Below are positions 42,765 to 50,420 of a stretch of DNA of 64,000 nucleotides, one piece after another; position 1 is the first letter of the stretch; each line of letters starts with the position of its first letter. A program made the translations under genes and the position numbers. The DNA is from Pseudomonas fluorescens (GTDB lineage Bacteria; Pseudomonadota; Gammaproteobacteria; Pseudomonadales; Pseudomonadaceae), in NCBI RefSeq assembly GCF_902497895.1, contig NZ_CABVHQ010000005.1:1-64000 (forward strand), given 5' to 3'. A model generated the notes under the pieces. It saw only the letters and a list, made by a program, of their open reading frames with translations, did no database searches and was not told the DNA's origin.

Positions 42765-43732
42765 TGCAGGACCTCCGGGCGTTCGACATCGACCCAGACG
42801 AACTTGCGCGGATCGAGGCGGGTTTCCTGGTCCAGCCGGTAGGCGACCAGTTTGCCGTAGAGCACTGCGCTGTAGTCCAGGCAGGCCAGGTTCGGCCGGA
42901 TCGGTGCCGGCTTGCCGCTGCGCCAGTAGTGACCGACGAACAACAGCGGCTCGTCGACGCCATAGCGCAGCAAGGTGTTTTTCTCGATGGACGACAGCGG
43001 TGTCTGGGCAATCGGCTCAGGTAAGGCGTCAGGTTGGAACACGATGTCTCCGTAGGTTTGCGGGTCGTCTTCCCAGAACTTGGTGCGGAAAAATGCCCGG
43101 GTCAGGCCGTCGCCGCTGGTCATGGTCAAGCCGTGGGGCAAGCGCATGTCGGTGCCGCGCAACAGCCGATCGAACACCGTGCAGGCAAAACTGCCGGGCA
43201 CGGCGGCAGCCTGGAGGAAGTGTTCGTCGATGCAGCCATTATGATATTGCGCCCGCAACGGCCCGATCAGCCCGGCATCCCAGCAGGCATGCACCACCCG
43301 AAAGCGCCCGGCATCGACGAACAGCGGCATCTGGTAGAACCACTGGAGGAAGTCGTGCCAGTCCGCCGGGTGCTGATCGAATTGGGTCAGGGTTTCGTTG
43401 ATCAACCGCGCATGCCGTGGGGTGTGTTCGCGCACGTATTGCTTGCCACTGCCCGGTGGTGCCGGGGTGCTCCAGCCGAGGGCGTTGAACTCATGGTTGC
43501 CCATGATGCACAGCGCCTGCCCGGCTTCGGTCATGTCGTGGACGATATGCAGCGCTTCGCGAATCCGCGGGCCACGGTCGATGATATCGCCGAGGAACAC
43601 CGCCATGCGCGAAGAATGGTGCCAGGTACCGCCCACCTTGTTATACCCGAGCTGGTCGAGCAAATGTTCAAGGGTATGAGCGCAACCATGCACATCACCG
43701 ATCAGGTCGTAGCTACGCGCGGGATCAAGCAT
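42761..43732 (-). CDS. Metallophosphoesterase
   Basis: 323 residues from the ATG at 43732 ([20 protein letters not shown]), GGAGG 6 nt upstream. Calcineurin-type motifs: D13-x-H15 in GDVHG, FLGDIIDRGP, IMGNHEFNA and VGHYW. It resembles the bacterial PPP/ApaH-like group, so dinucleotide polyphosphates or phosphoproteins are possible substrates; the true one is unknown. Its ATG shares a base with the NAD kinase stop (TGATG). Confidence 0.9.
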   Translation of the reverse strand: MLDPARSYDLIGDVHGCAHTLEHLLDQLGYNKVGGTWHHSSRMAVFLGDIIDRGPRIREALHIVHDMTEAGQALCIMGNHEFNALGWSTPAPPGSGKQYVREHTPRHARLINETLTQFDQHPADWHDFLQWFYQMPLFVDAGRFRVVHACWDAGLIGPLRAQYHNGCIDEHFLQAAAVPGSFACTVFDRLLRGTDMRLPHGLTMTSGDGLTRAFFRTKFWEDDPQTYGDIVFQPDALPEPIAQTPLSSIEKNTLLRYGVDEPLLFVGHYWRSGKPAPIRPNLACLDYSAVLYGKLVAYRLDQETRLDPRKFVWVDVERPEVLQ

Positions 43733-44622
43733 CAGTCGCCTCCACCACCCAAGCGGCTGCCCCAGCCGAGCTTGGTCCGGCAAACTTCATAATAATTGTG
43801 GTCCAGCGGATGGATCAGCCGCAGTTTCTGCGCTTTCTTGCTGATGGTGATGGTGTCGCCCGGCGCGCAGGTGAAATGGTTCTGCCCGTCACAGGAGACT
43901 TGCGGGTAGATCTGCATATCCTTGGACACGACGATTTTCAGCTCACTGTTGCCATCGACCACAATCGGCCTTCCAGACAAGGTATGGGGGTACATCGGCA
44001 CGATAACAATGGCATCGAGTTTGGGATGCATGATCGGCCCGCCTGCCGACAGCGCATAGGCGGTCGAGCCGGTCGGCGTCGCGACGATCAGGCCGTCGGC
44101 CTTCTGGCTGCAGACGAACTGGCCGTCGATGTACAGCTCGAACTCGATCATCCGCGTCGACTTGCCGGGGTGCAGTACCACATCGTTGAGCGCATCGCCC
44201 TGGCCGATGGCCTCGGCGTGGCGGCGGACTTCGGCCTGCAACAGGAAGCGGTTTTCCACCAGGTAGTGGCCGTCGAGCACCTCGGCGACTTTCACTTCCA
44301 GTTCGTCGGGACGAATATCGGTCAGAAAGCCCAGGCTGCCACGGTTGATCCCCAGCACCGGAATGTTGTGGCGGGCCAGCGCCCGGGCGGCGCCCAGCAG
44401 GCTACCGTCACCGCCGACGACAATGACCATGTCGCAGACTTCACCGAGCATCTTGCGCGATGAGGTTTGCAGGCCGTGACCTGGCAGGACTTCGGCAATG
44501 GTGTCCTCGAGGATCACGTGCATGTGCCGGTCGAGCAGAAACCTTTTCAGCCGGCGAACCGTGTCGAGTACCTGGGAACTGCCCAGGCGACCGATGATGC
44601 CGATATTACGAAATTGCTCCAT
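43732..44622 (-). CDS. nadK: NAD kinase
   Basis: 296 residues, phosphorylates NAD to NADP. GGDGS at 70-74 and the NxE region [13 protein letters not shown] are present, followed by [15 protein letters not shown]. The start at 44622 ([15 protein letters not shown]) has an AGGAA site. Length equals the usual Pseudomonas enzyme. It is the first gene of the nadK-phosphoesterase-glpG-DUF1315-DUF2797-pepN run; divergent from DUF1853 across 155 bp. Confidence 0.96.
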   Translation of the reverse strand: MEQFRNIGIIGRLGSSQVLDTVRRLKRFLLDRHMHVILEDTIAEVLPGHGLQTSSRKMLGEVCDMVIVVGGDGSLLGAARALARHNIPVLGINRGSLGFLTDIRPDELEVKVAEVLDGHYLVENRFLLQAEVRRHAEAIGQGDALNDVVLHPGKSTRMIEFELYIDGQFVCSQKADGLIVATPTGSTAYALSAGGPIMHPKLDAIVIVPMYPHTLSGRPIVVDGNSELKIVVSKDMQIYPQVSCDGQNHFTCAPGDTITISKKAQKLRLIHPLDHNYYEVCRTKLGWGSRLGGGGD

Positions 44623-44777
44623 GGGGTTCCTGCGAAGTTCTGGGACGGGCCGAAAAGGACGATTATGGGCGAAAGCCGCCCGCAGACAAAATCCTTTCAA
44701 CTTCAAGGGTGTGTTCCGGCCAGGCCGACGCGCCGGTGATTTATCGAGAACACAGCCTTATAGGCTATGCTCGCAGA

Positions 44778-45728
44778 ATGATCCTGTTCCCCGGCTTGCT
44801 CAGTTTACCCCGCCAGTTGCGCCACCCTGAGGTGCGCGACCTGGCATGGGTCATCCTCGCGCCGCCGATGCTCAGTGAAACCCCGTGGCCGCAGCGCCAT
44901 CCGCTGGCCGGCAGTGATTGGGTAGAGGCGCCCGAACAGCTTGCACTGTGGCTTGAACAGCTGGATCAGGACAGCAGCCCGTTGCGCCACTGGCTGGCTC
45001 TGGGCCCGACCCGTCGTCTGGGCCTGTATTACGAGCGCCTGTGGCAATTCGCCGTGCAGCACGCCCCTGGCATCGAATTGATCGCCGCCAATATGCCGAT
45101 CCGTCGTGCAGGCCACACCCTTGGCGAACTGGACATGCTGCTGCGCGATCGCGACGGCGTGCACCACCTGGAACTGGCGATCAAGCTCTATCTCGGGCCG
45201 CAACAGGGCGATGGCCATGACACGGCGCAGTGGCTCGGCCCCGGTTGTCATGACCGGCTGGACCGCAAACTGGCGCATCTGAGCCAGCATCAGTTGCCGA
45301 TCTCTGCCCGCCCCGAAAGCCGTGAAGTCCTTGCCGCTCTGGATATCCAACAGTTCAGTGCACAGTTGTGGCTGGGCGGATACCTGCTGTATCCATGGCC
45401 AGGCAAGGCCCAGTCGCCGGCCGGCGCGCACCCGCAGCATTTGCGCGGCCGCTGGCTGCACCAGCGCGACTGGTCGAGATTTGTCGTTGAACAGCCACCG
45501 GGACGTTGGCAACCCCTGCCCCGCCATGCCTGGCTGGCACCGGCGCATTATCCCCCCGATCAGACCTGGGATGCCGACCAGTTAAATGCCTGGCTGGCCG
45601 CTCTGGAACCCCAGGCACCGGCGCAGTTGATGGTGCGCCTGACAGAAAATGCCACGGGCGAATGGGAAGAAGCCGAGCGCTTGTTCCTGGTGGCGGATCT
45701 TTGGCCGAATGTGCCGGGGTCAGGTTGA
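44778..45728 (+). CDS. DUF1853 family protein
   Basis: 316 residues from the ATG at 44778 ([20 protein letters not shown]). Family features include [34 protein letters not shown] and the acidic-histidine stretch [20 protein letters not shown], which resembles a PD-(D/E)xK-type core (E..D..ELA-K, inference). Unknown function. Monocistronic, flanked by the nadK promoter region and a REP element. Confidence 0.85.
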   Translation: MILFPGLLSLPRQLRHPEVRDLAWVILAPPMLSETPWPQRHPLAGSDWVEAPEQLALWLEQLDQDSSPLRHWLALGPTRRLGLYYERLWQFAVQHAPGIELIAANMPIRRAGHTLGELDMLLRDRDGVHHLELAIKLYLGPQQGDGHDTAQWLGPGCHDRLDRKLAHLSQHQLPISARPESREVLAALDIQQFSAQLWLGGYLLYPWPGKAQSPAGAHPQHLRGRWLHQRDWSRFVVEQPPGRWQPLPRHAWLAPAHYPPDQTWDADQLNAWLAALEPQAPAQLMVRLTENATGEWEEAERLFLVADLWPNVPGSG

Positions 45729-45751
45729 AATCGGGTTGTTGTTGAGGGCCT

Positions 45752-45844
45752 CATCGCGAGCAAGCCCGCTCCCACAGGTTTAGAGTCGATCACACCATGG
45801 TGGGTTGACCCAGATCTAATGTGGGAGCGAGCTTGCTCGCGATG
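45752..45844. repeat. REP family C inverted pair, outward-facing
   Basis: Arms 45752-45776 and 45820-45844 (CATCGCGAGCAAGC.. and its complement, one difference) face the opposite way from those at 15536 and 37876. It lies between the convergent DUF1853 and arsB genes. Confidence 0.82.
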
Positions 45845-45857
45845 GGGGCAACCCGGT

Positions 45858-47150
45858 CTAAGGATTGCCCACCGACAACCGCACAGCCAACGCCGCCAAT
45901 GTCACCAGCAACACTGGCACGGTCAGCACTATCCCGACCTTGAAATAGTAGCCCCAGCCGATCTGGATGTTCTTGCGCGACAGTACATGCAGCCAGAGCA
46001 AGGTCGCCAGGCTGCCGATCGGGGTGATTTTCGGCCCCAGGTCACTGCCGATGACGTTGGCATAGATCATCGCCTCCTTGACCACGCCAACAGCCTGGCT
46101 GGCATCAATGGACAGCGCGCCGATCAGCACCGTTGGCAGGTTATTCATGATCGAGGACAGCAATGCCGTCAGCAAGCCGGTACCCATGGCCGCGCCCCAG
46201 ATGCCATAGCCGGCAAACCAGTCCAGCAGACCGGCGATGTGCCCGGTCAACCCGGCATTGCGCAGGCCATAGACCACCAGATACATGCCCAGCGAGAAAA
46301 TCACGATCTGCCACGGCGCCTCTTTCAGCACCTTGCGGGTGGAAATCTTGTGCCCGTGGGCGGCGACTGCCAGTAGCAAAGCCGCGCAAACCGCCGAGAT
46401 GGCACTGATGGGAATCCCCAGTGGCTCCAGGGCGAAGCAACCCACCAGCAAAATCATCAATACCCACCAACCGGCGATAAAGGTCGGCTTGTCGTGAATG
46501 GCATGCTCAGGCTGTTCCAGCTGATCCGGGTCGTAACGGCGCGGAATGTCGCGCCGGAAAAACCACATCAGCATCCCCAGGGTGGCCGCGACGCTGACCA
46601 GGTTCACCGGCACCATCACCGCCGCGTACCGGTTGAAACCGATCTTGAAGAAGTCCGCCGAAACAATGTTCACCAGATTCGACACCACCAGCGGCAGGCT
46701 CGCGGTATCGGCGATAAACCCGGCGCCCATCACGAATGCCAGGGTTGCCATCGGAGAAAAGCGCAGGGCCAGCAGCATTGAAATAACGATGGGCGTCAGG
46801 ATCAACGCCGCTCCGTCATTGGCAAACAGGGCCGACACCAGCGCCCCCAGCAATACCATGAAGGCGAACAATCTGCGCCCACTGCCACGCCCCCAGCGAG
46901 CGACATGCAAGGCTGCCCAGGCAAAAAAGCCGGCCTCATCCAGCAACAGGCTGATGATGATCAACGCCACGAAAGTTCCGGTGGCATTCCAGATGATCTG
47001 CCACACCAATGGAATATCGCTCAACTGCACGACGCCAGCGAGCAACGCCAGAACCGCGCCGAACACCGCGCTCCAGCCAACCCCCAGGCCTTTGGGCTGC
47101 CAGATCACCAGGGTAATGGTCAGCAGGAAAATCGATAACGCTATCAGCAT
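45858..47150 (-). CDS. arsB: Arsenite efflux permease ArsB
   Basis: 430 residues, about 12 membrane helices, ArsB type ([20 protein letters not shown] start, [16 protein letters not shown] in the first half, [17 protein letters not shown] in the second). It exports arsenite/antimonite using the proton gradient. It is directly downstream of arsR (44 bp). No arsC arsenate reductase follows; ArsA is also absent. Confidence 0.94.
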   Translation of the reverse strand: MLIALSIFLLTITLVIWQPKGLGVGWSAVFGAVLALLAGVVQLSDIPLVWQIIWNATGTFVALIIISLLLDEAGFFAWAALHVARWGRGSGRRLFAFMVLLGALVSALFANDGAALILTPIVISMLLALRFSPMATLAFVMGAGFIADTASLPLVVSNLVNIVSADFFKIGFNRYAAVMVPVNLVSVAATLGMLMWFFRRDIPRRYDPDQLEQPEHAIHDKPTFIAGWWVLMILLVGCFALEPLGIPISAISAVCAALLLAVAAHGHKISTRKVLKEAPWQIVIFSLGMYLVVYGLRNAGLTGHIAGLLDWFAGYGIWGAAMGTGLLTALLSSIMNNLPTVLIGALSIDASQAVGVVKEAMIYANVIGSDLGPKITPIGSLATLLWLHVLSRKNIQIGWGYYFKVGIVLTVPVLLVTLAALAVRLSVGNP

Positions 47151-47194
47151 TCAAAACAGCCTTGGTTAAGTGTAAAAGTGTTCTTTTGAATGGT

Positions 47195-47542
47195 TCAGCA
47201 GCAACGGACAGGACGGCTATCCATGGCCTGCAGGCGCTGAAAGTCGGCGGCGAGCCAGGCACTACTGGCCTCCAGCGCGCCTTTCAACAGCGTCGTGACC
47301 CATTCGGATAATTGCGGGCGCAGGCGATAAAACACCCACTGCCCCTGGCGCCGATCAGCCAGCACGCCGGCGCCGCGCAGTTGCGCCAGATGACGGGAGA
47401 TTTTCGGCTGGTTCAGATCGAGCGCGGCAGTCAACTCGCACACGCACAACTCGCCTTCGCGCGCGATAAGCAAGGCGATCCGGCTGCGGGTTTCATCGGC
47501 CAGGGATTTGAAGATCTCGACGAGGCTGGGTATTTCGAACAT
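47195..47542 (-). CDS. arsR: ArsR family metalloregulatory repressor
   Basis: 115 residues, winged-helix repressor (TAALDLNQPKISRHLAQLRG) with the arsenic-sensing C33-V-C35 in ELCVCEL at the start of the recognition region and extra C-terminal cysteines (PVRCC). As(III) binding should release it from the operator. First gene of arsRB; an operator-like dyad lies 34 bp before its ATG. Confidence 0.93.
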   Translation of the reverse strand: MFEIPSLVEIFKSLADETRSRIALLIAREGELCVCELTAALDLNQPKISRHLAQLRGAGVLADRRQGQWVFYRLRPQLSEWVTTLLKGALEASSAWLAADFQRLQAMDSRPVRCC

Positions 47543-47575
47543 GGCTGGGGCAAGCGTCTTGATGCAGAGAGCGGC

Positions 47576-47599
47576 GAATATATGGATATTCGCATATTC
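47576..47599 (-). promoter_or_regulatory. arsR: Candidate ArsR operator
   Basis: A 24-bp dyad with half-sites GAATATATGGAT and GAATATGCGAAT (9 of 12 matching in inverted orientation), AT-rich, 34 bp upstream of the arsR ATG. Position and symmetry fit autorepression by ArsR; no binding evidence. Confidence 0.55.
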
Positions 47600-47639
47600 A
47601 GTAAAGCAGAAAGTCGATCCGTAGCACTAGCGAAGCCTG

Positions 47640-47839
47640 CGTTCGGCTGCCCGTAGCAGCTGGCGAAGCCTGCGTTCGGCTGCGCAGCAGTCGTAAAACC
47701 TGCCACCGCGGCGGAGCAGATGCAACGCGGCGACTGGATTACGACTGCTGCGCAGCCGAACGCAGCCTTCGGCAGCTGCTACGAGTATGTGCGAAGCCGA
47801 ATGCAGCCTTCGGCAGCTGCTACGAGTATGTGCGAAGCC
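47640..47839. repeat. REP family D cluster with 37-bp direct repeat
   Basis: An inverted pair built on GCGTTCGGCTGCGCAGCAGT (about 47669-47693 with its complement about 47739-47764) is followed by a 37-bp direct repeat at 47762-47798 and 47803-47839 (GCAGCCTTCGGCAGCTGCTA...), 41 bp apart. Confidence 0.8.
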
Positions 47840-47856
47840 TGCTGCGGCCATTGACC

Positions 47857-48417
47857 TCAGCGGTGCTTCTTGTGCTGCTCGACCCAGGCCCCGTAGGCAT
47901 TGATGAATTTCTGCAGGATCGGCCGGACAGCCTCGGAAGGCTTGCCCGCGTCGTCGAACGCGGAGCCGGCACCGCTCAGATAGGTTTCGGGTTGCTGCAT
48001 GCACGGCACATCGAGGAAGACCAATGACTGGCGCAGGTGGTGATTGGCGCCAAATCCGCCAATCGCTCCCGGTGACGCGCTGATCACTGCACCCGGTTTG
48101 CCGCTCCAGGCACTTTTGCCATACGGGCGGGATCCGACGTCTATCGCGTTCTTCAATACACCCGGCACCGAGCGGTTGTATTCCGGGGTCACGAACAGCA
48201 CCGCGTCGGATGAGCTCACCTGTTGTCGGAAAGTGCTGTAGGCTGCCGGCGGTGCGGCATCAATGTCTTCGTTATAGAGCGGCAAATCACCAATCTCGAT
48301 GATATTCAGTTTGAGATTGGCCGGCGCCAGCTCTGCCAATGCCATTGCGACCTTGCGGTTGATCGATTGTTTTCTCAAACTACCGACCAACACTGCAATC
48401 GTGTAGACGTTGCTCAT
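47857..48417 (-). CDS. NADPH-dependent FMN reductase (ChrR/YieF-like)
   Basis: 186 residues, flavodoxin-like quinone/chromate reductase. Phosphate-binding GSLRKQSINRK (12-22) and the FMN-ring motif TPEYNRSVPGVLKNAIDVGS are present, then the GAIGGFGANHHLRQ loop. Despite lying next to arsRB it is not ArsH: it is shorter and lacks the ArsH N-terminal extension. It has its own promoter with a dyad 20 bp upstream of the ATG. Confidence 0.88.
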   Translation of the reverse strand: MSNVYTIAVLVGSLRKQSINRKVAMALAELAPANLKLNIIEIGDLPLYNEDIDAAPPAAYSTFRQQVSSSDAVLFVTPEYNRSVPGVLKNAIDVGSRPYGKSAWSGKPGAVISASPGAIGGFGANHHLRQSLVFLDVPCMQQPETYLSGAGSAFDDAGKPSEAVRPILQKFINAYGAWVEQHKKHR

Positions 48418-48437
48418 TGAGGGATTCCCGACTTTCT

Positions 48438-48463
48438 ATCTATAGGAGCCTGTAGTTATAGAT
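48438..48463 (-). promoter_or_regulatory. Dyad operator candidate before FMN reductase
   Basis: ATCTATA-N12-TATAGAT, perfect 7-bp arms, centred about 34 bp upstream of the FMN reductase ATG at 48417. It is typical in size and spacing for a MarR/HxlR-type repressor dimer; the regulator gene is not in the immediate vicinity. Confidence 0.5.
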
Positions 48464-48603
48464 GATTCGGGCGGCATCACAACCGACCTGTTTCAAGGAA
48501 TCGCTGCCCATGACTATTTTTTTCCGTCAGGAAAACTTACCGCGCCCAACTACGGTCTACACAGCCGCAAATTGAGTGATTTATCCCTAGAGGTTCTAAG
48601 CAG

Positions 48604-48840
48604 ATGGCAGCAGTACTCGTTGGACAATTCCATGCAAGAGACGCGGAAGGCCGTGTCTATTCGGTGCATGAGTTCCAGGAATCCACCCCGTCGTCCGATG
48701 GCCTGGCCGGCTCGGAACCTGTTATCACCTATCGCCTGGCCATTGGCGATCGGGTCGACAAACTGAATGCTAACGAGTTTCAGTTGAAGCAGTCGGGCGT
48801 TACCATCACTCGTGAACCCGAAACCTACGTCGCCTCATAA
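48604..48840 (+). CDS. Conserved hypothetical protein (78 aa)
   Basis: 78 residues, MAAVLVGQFHARDAEGRVYS, a compact beta-rich protein (HEFQESTPSSDG, VITYRLAIGDRVDKLNANEF). A GAGG site lies 9-10 nt upstream. No cysteine or signal peptide. Not recognised. Monocistronic, between the FMN reductase (divergent) and the LysR gene (same strand, 88 bp downstream). Confidence 0.75.
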   Translation: MAAVLVGQFHARDAEGRVYSVHEFQESTPSSDGLAGSEPVITYRLAIGDRVDKLNANEFQLKQSGVTITREPETYVAS

Positions 48841-48882
48841 CCCCGTGTTATGAGCGGAAGTCATATGCGCGGACTTGGGTTA

Positions 48883-48901
48883 GGATTCAGTCACTGAATC
48901 C
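48883..48901 (+). terminator. Perfect 8-bp hairpin before lysR
   Basis: GGATTCAG-TCA-CTGAATCC, 43 bp after the 78-aa gene and 27 bp before the LysR ATG. No T-tract follows, so it could be a weak terminator or a LysR autoregulatory site. Confidence 0.4.
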
Positions 48902-48928
48902 CTCACCCGCTGGACATGGACTTCACGC

Positions 48929-49822
48929 ATGCGTTTACGTCATATCGAAGTGATCCAGGCGCTGCTGCAAACCAGTCATCTGGGCACTGCCGCCGAGTTG
49001 CTGCAACTATCGGTGGCCGAGGTTGAAGCGATTCTGCGCGATGCCGAGGACCAACTCGGCTTCATGTTGTTCGCCAGCGTGCGCGGACGGCTGCAAGCCA
49101 CCCGCGAAGCACGAGAGCTGCAGATCGAGATCGCCCGTGTCTACGAAGCGTTCGAGCCTTTGCAGCGCCTGGCCAGCAGCCTGAAGCAATATCAGGCCCC
49201 GCCGCTGCGAATCATCTGCACTCCCCCGCTGGCACAGCAACTGCTGCCGCAAAGCATCGCCAACCTGCGGCGAAATTTTCCCGATGTGCCCTGCAACCTC
49301 GCCAGCCAGCCCACCCGTGAGATCGTCAAAAGCCTGCTGTTGCGCGAGAGCGATCTGGGCTTGAGCCTGCACAACCCGGACCATGGCGACCTGCACTGCG
49401 AAGCGCTGGCGCAAGGCAAACTGCAGCTGCTGGCCCCCCATGGCTGGCTGCAACCCAAGCAAAAATACCTGTCCGTGCAGGATCTGGCTGGCCAGTCGAT
49501 GGTCGGCCTCGAAGGTCATGACCCGCTCAGCGTGATGCTCGACAGCAAGCTGCAAGCCTTGCGCCCGGCACCGGTGATCCAGATCCGGGTGCAGACCCAT
49601 CAGATGATGCGCAGCATGGTCGAGGCCGGGGAAGGCCTGGCCATCGTCGATCCCTTTACCGCTCTCGGCGCACGCGCGGGTGGCCTGGATGTGTGCCCAC
49701 TGTCACCGCCGGTACCGATCACGCTCTATTCCCTGAGGCTCAAGGACAGCACGCCCTCCCCCGCCTTGCAGGCCCTGCTGGAGATTGTCACGGAGAAAGC
49801 CGCGGCGATGCTGGCGGGTTGA
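48929..49822 (+). CDS. LysR family transcriptional regulator
   Basis: 297 residues. N-terminal HTH (MRLRHIEVIQALLQTSHLGT, AELLQLSVAEVEAILRDAED) with a less usual recognition helix, then the periplasmic-binding-like sensor (about 90-295) with LASQPTREIVKSLLLRESDLG. The gene ends 8 bp from the convergent GNAT gene. No divergent target gene; effector unknown. Confidence 0.9.
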   Translation: MRLRHIEVIQALLQTSHLGTAAELLQLSVAEVEAILRDAEDQLGFMLFASVRGRLQATREARELQIEIARVYEAFEPLQRLASSLKQYQAPPLRIICTPPLAQQLLPQSIANLRRNFPDVPCNLASQPTREIVKSLLLRESDLGLSLHNPDHGDLHCEALAQGKLQLLAPHGWLQPKQKYLSVQDLAGQSMVGLEGHDPLSVMLDSKLQALRPAPVIQIRVQTHQMMRSMVEAGEGLAIVDPFTALGARAGGLDVCPLSPPVPITLYSLRLKDSTPSPALQALLEIVTEKAAAMLAG

Positions 49823-49830
49823 TCACTGGC

Positions 49831-50406
49831 TCATTCCAGTGGGTTTTCAAACAGCCGATACCAGAAAATCGCCACCTCGGCGGTGTGCGGGTCGATCCCG
49901 CGATAGCGCAGGTGATCGATGCCACCGATCACGTAACCACAGCGCTCATAAAGCCGGCAGGCGCCGAGGTTGTTGTTCTGGGTTTCCAGCATGATGCCCG
50001 GCAACTTCTTCTTGCGACTCCAGAACTGTGCGACGTCGAGTAACGCCTTGGCCACCCCATGGCGACGCGCCGGGGCATGCACCGCCAGCTCATCGATATG
50101 GGCATAACCGTTCCAATTGGTGCTGACCACCACATGTCCCACGGGCTGATCATCGAGCCAGGCCATGAAAATAGCGCTGTCAGCGGCGTCGCGATAACTC
50201 TTGAACTCCTCCGGGTCGATGCCATAACACTTGCGATAAGGCGCGATTTTCTCCACCGGCCATTGGTCGACGCTTAAACCGACTTGCGCCGCCGCATAGG
50301 TACTGACCTCAAAACTGAAGTCACTGCCCCAGATGTAAGCTGCGAAGCCGTCATCGGCCACTCGCACCGACAAGCCAGGGTATTGGGGATTGATCACGGG
50401 TCGCAT
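49831..50406 (-). CDS. GNAT acetyltransferase beside ldcA
   Basis: 191 residues from the ATG at 50406 (MRPVINPQYPGLSVRVADDG). The acetyl-CoA loop is APARRHGVAKALLDVAQ, and the substrate region YAHIDELAVH precedes it; NNNLGACRLYERCGYVIGG closes the fold. It starts 14 bp after the lysine decarboxylase stop on the same strand, so it is cotranscribed; acetylation of a polyamine or amino acid is a context-based guess. Confidence 0.82.
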   Translation of the reverse strand: MRPVINPQYPGLSVRVADDGFAAYIWGSDFSFEVSTYAAAQVGLSVDQWPVEKIAPYRKCYGIDPEEFKSYRDAADSAIFMAWLDDQPVGHVVVSTNWNGYAHIDELAVHAPARRHGVAKALLDVAQFWSRKKKLPGIMLETQNNNLGACRLYERCGYVIGGIDHLRYRGIDPHTAEVAIFWYRLFENPLE

Positions 50407-50420
50407 GGCGGGAAACGTCC

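Larger units (their letters stand above)
47543..47856. other. ars promoter region and REP family D repeats
   Basis: 314 bp. The first ~60 bp (47543-47605) carry the arsR promoter and operator candidate. The rest is REP repeats (47640-47839) lying downstream of the FMN reductase gene, which ends at 47857. No gene. Confidence 0.6.

Noticed and set aside
47857..48417. ArsH as the third gene of the arsenic operon
   Set aside because: The protein is 186 residues with ChrR/YieF-type motifs, lacks the ArsH N-terminal part, and is separated from arsR by REP repeats and its own promoter.
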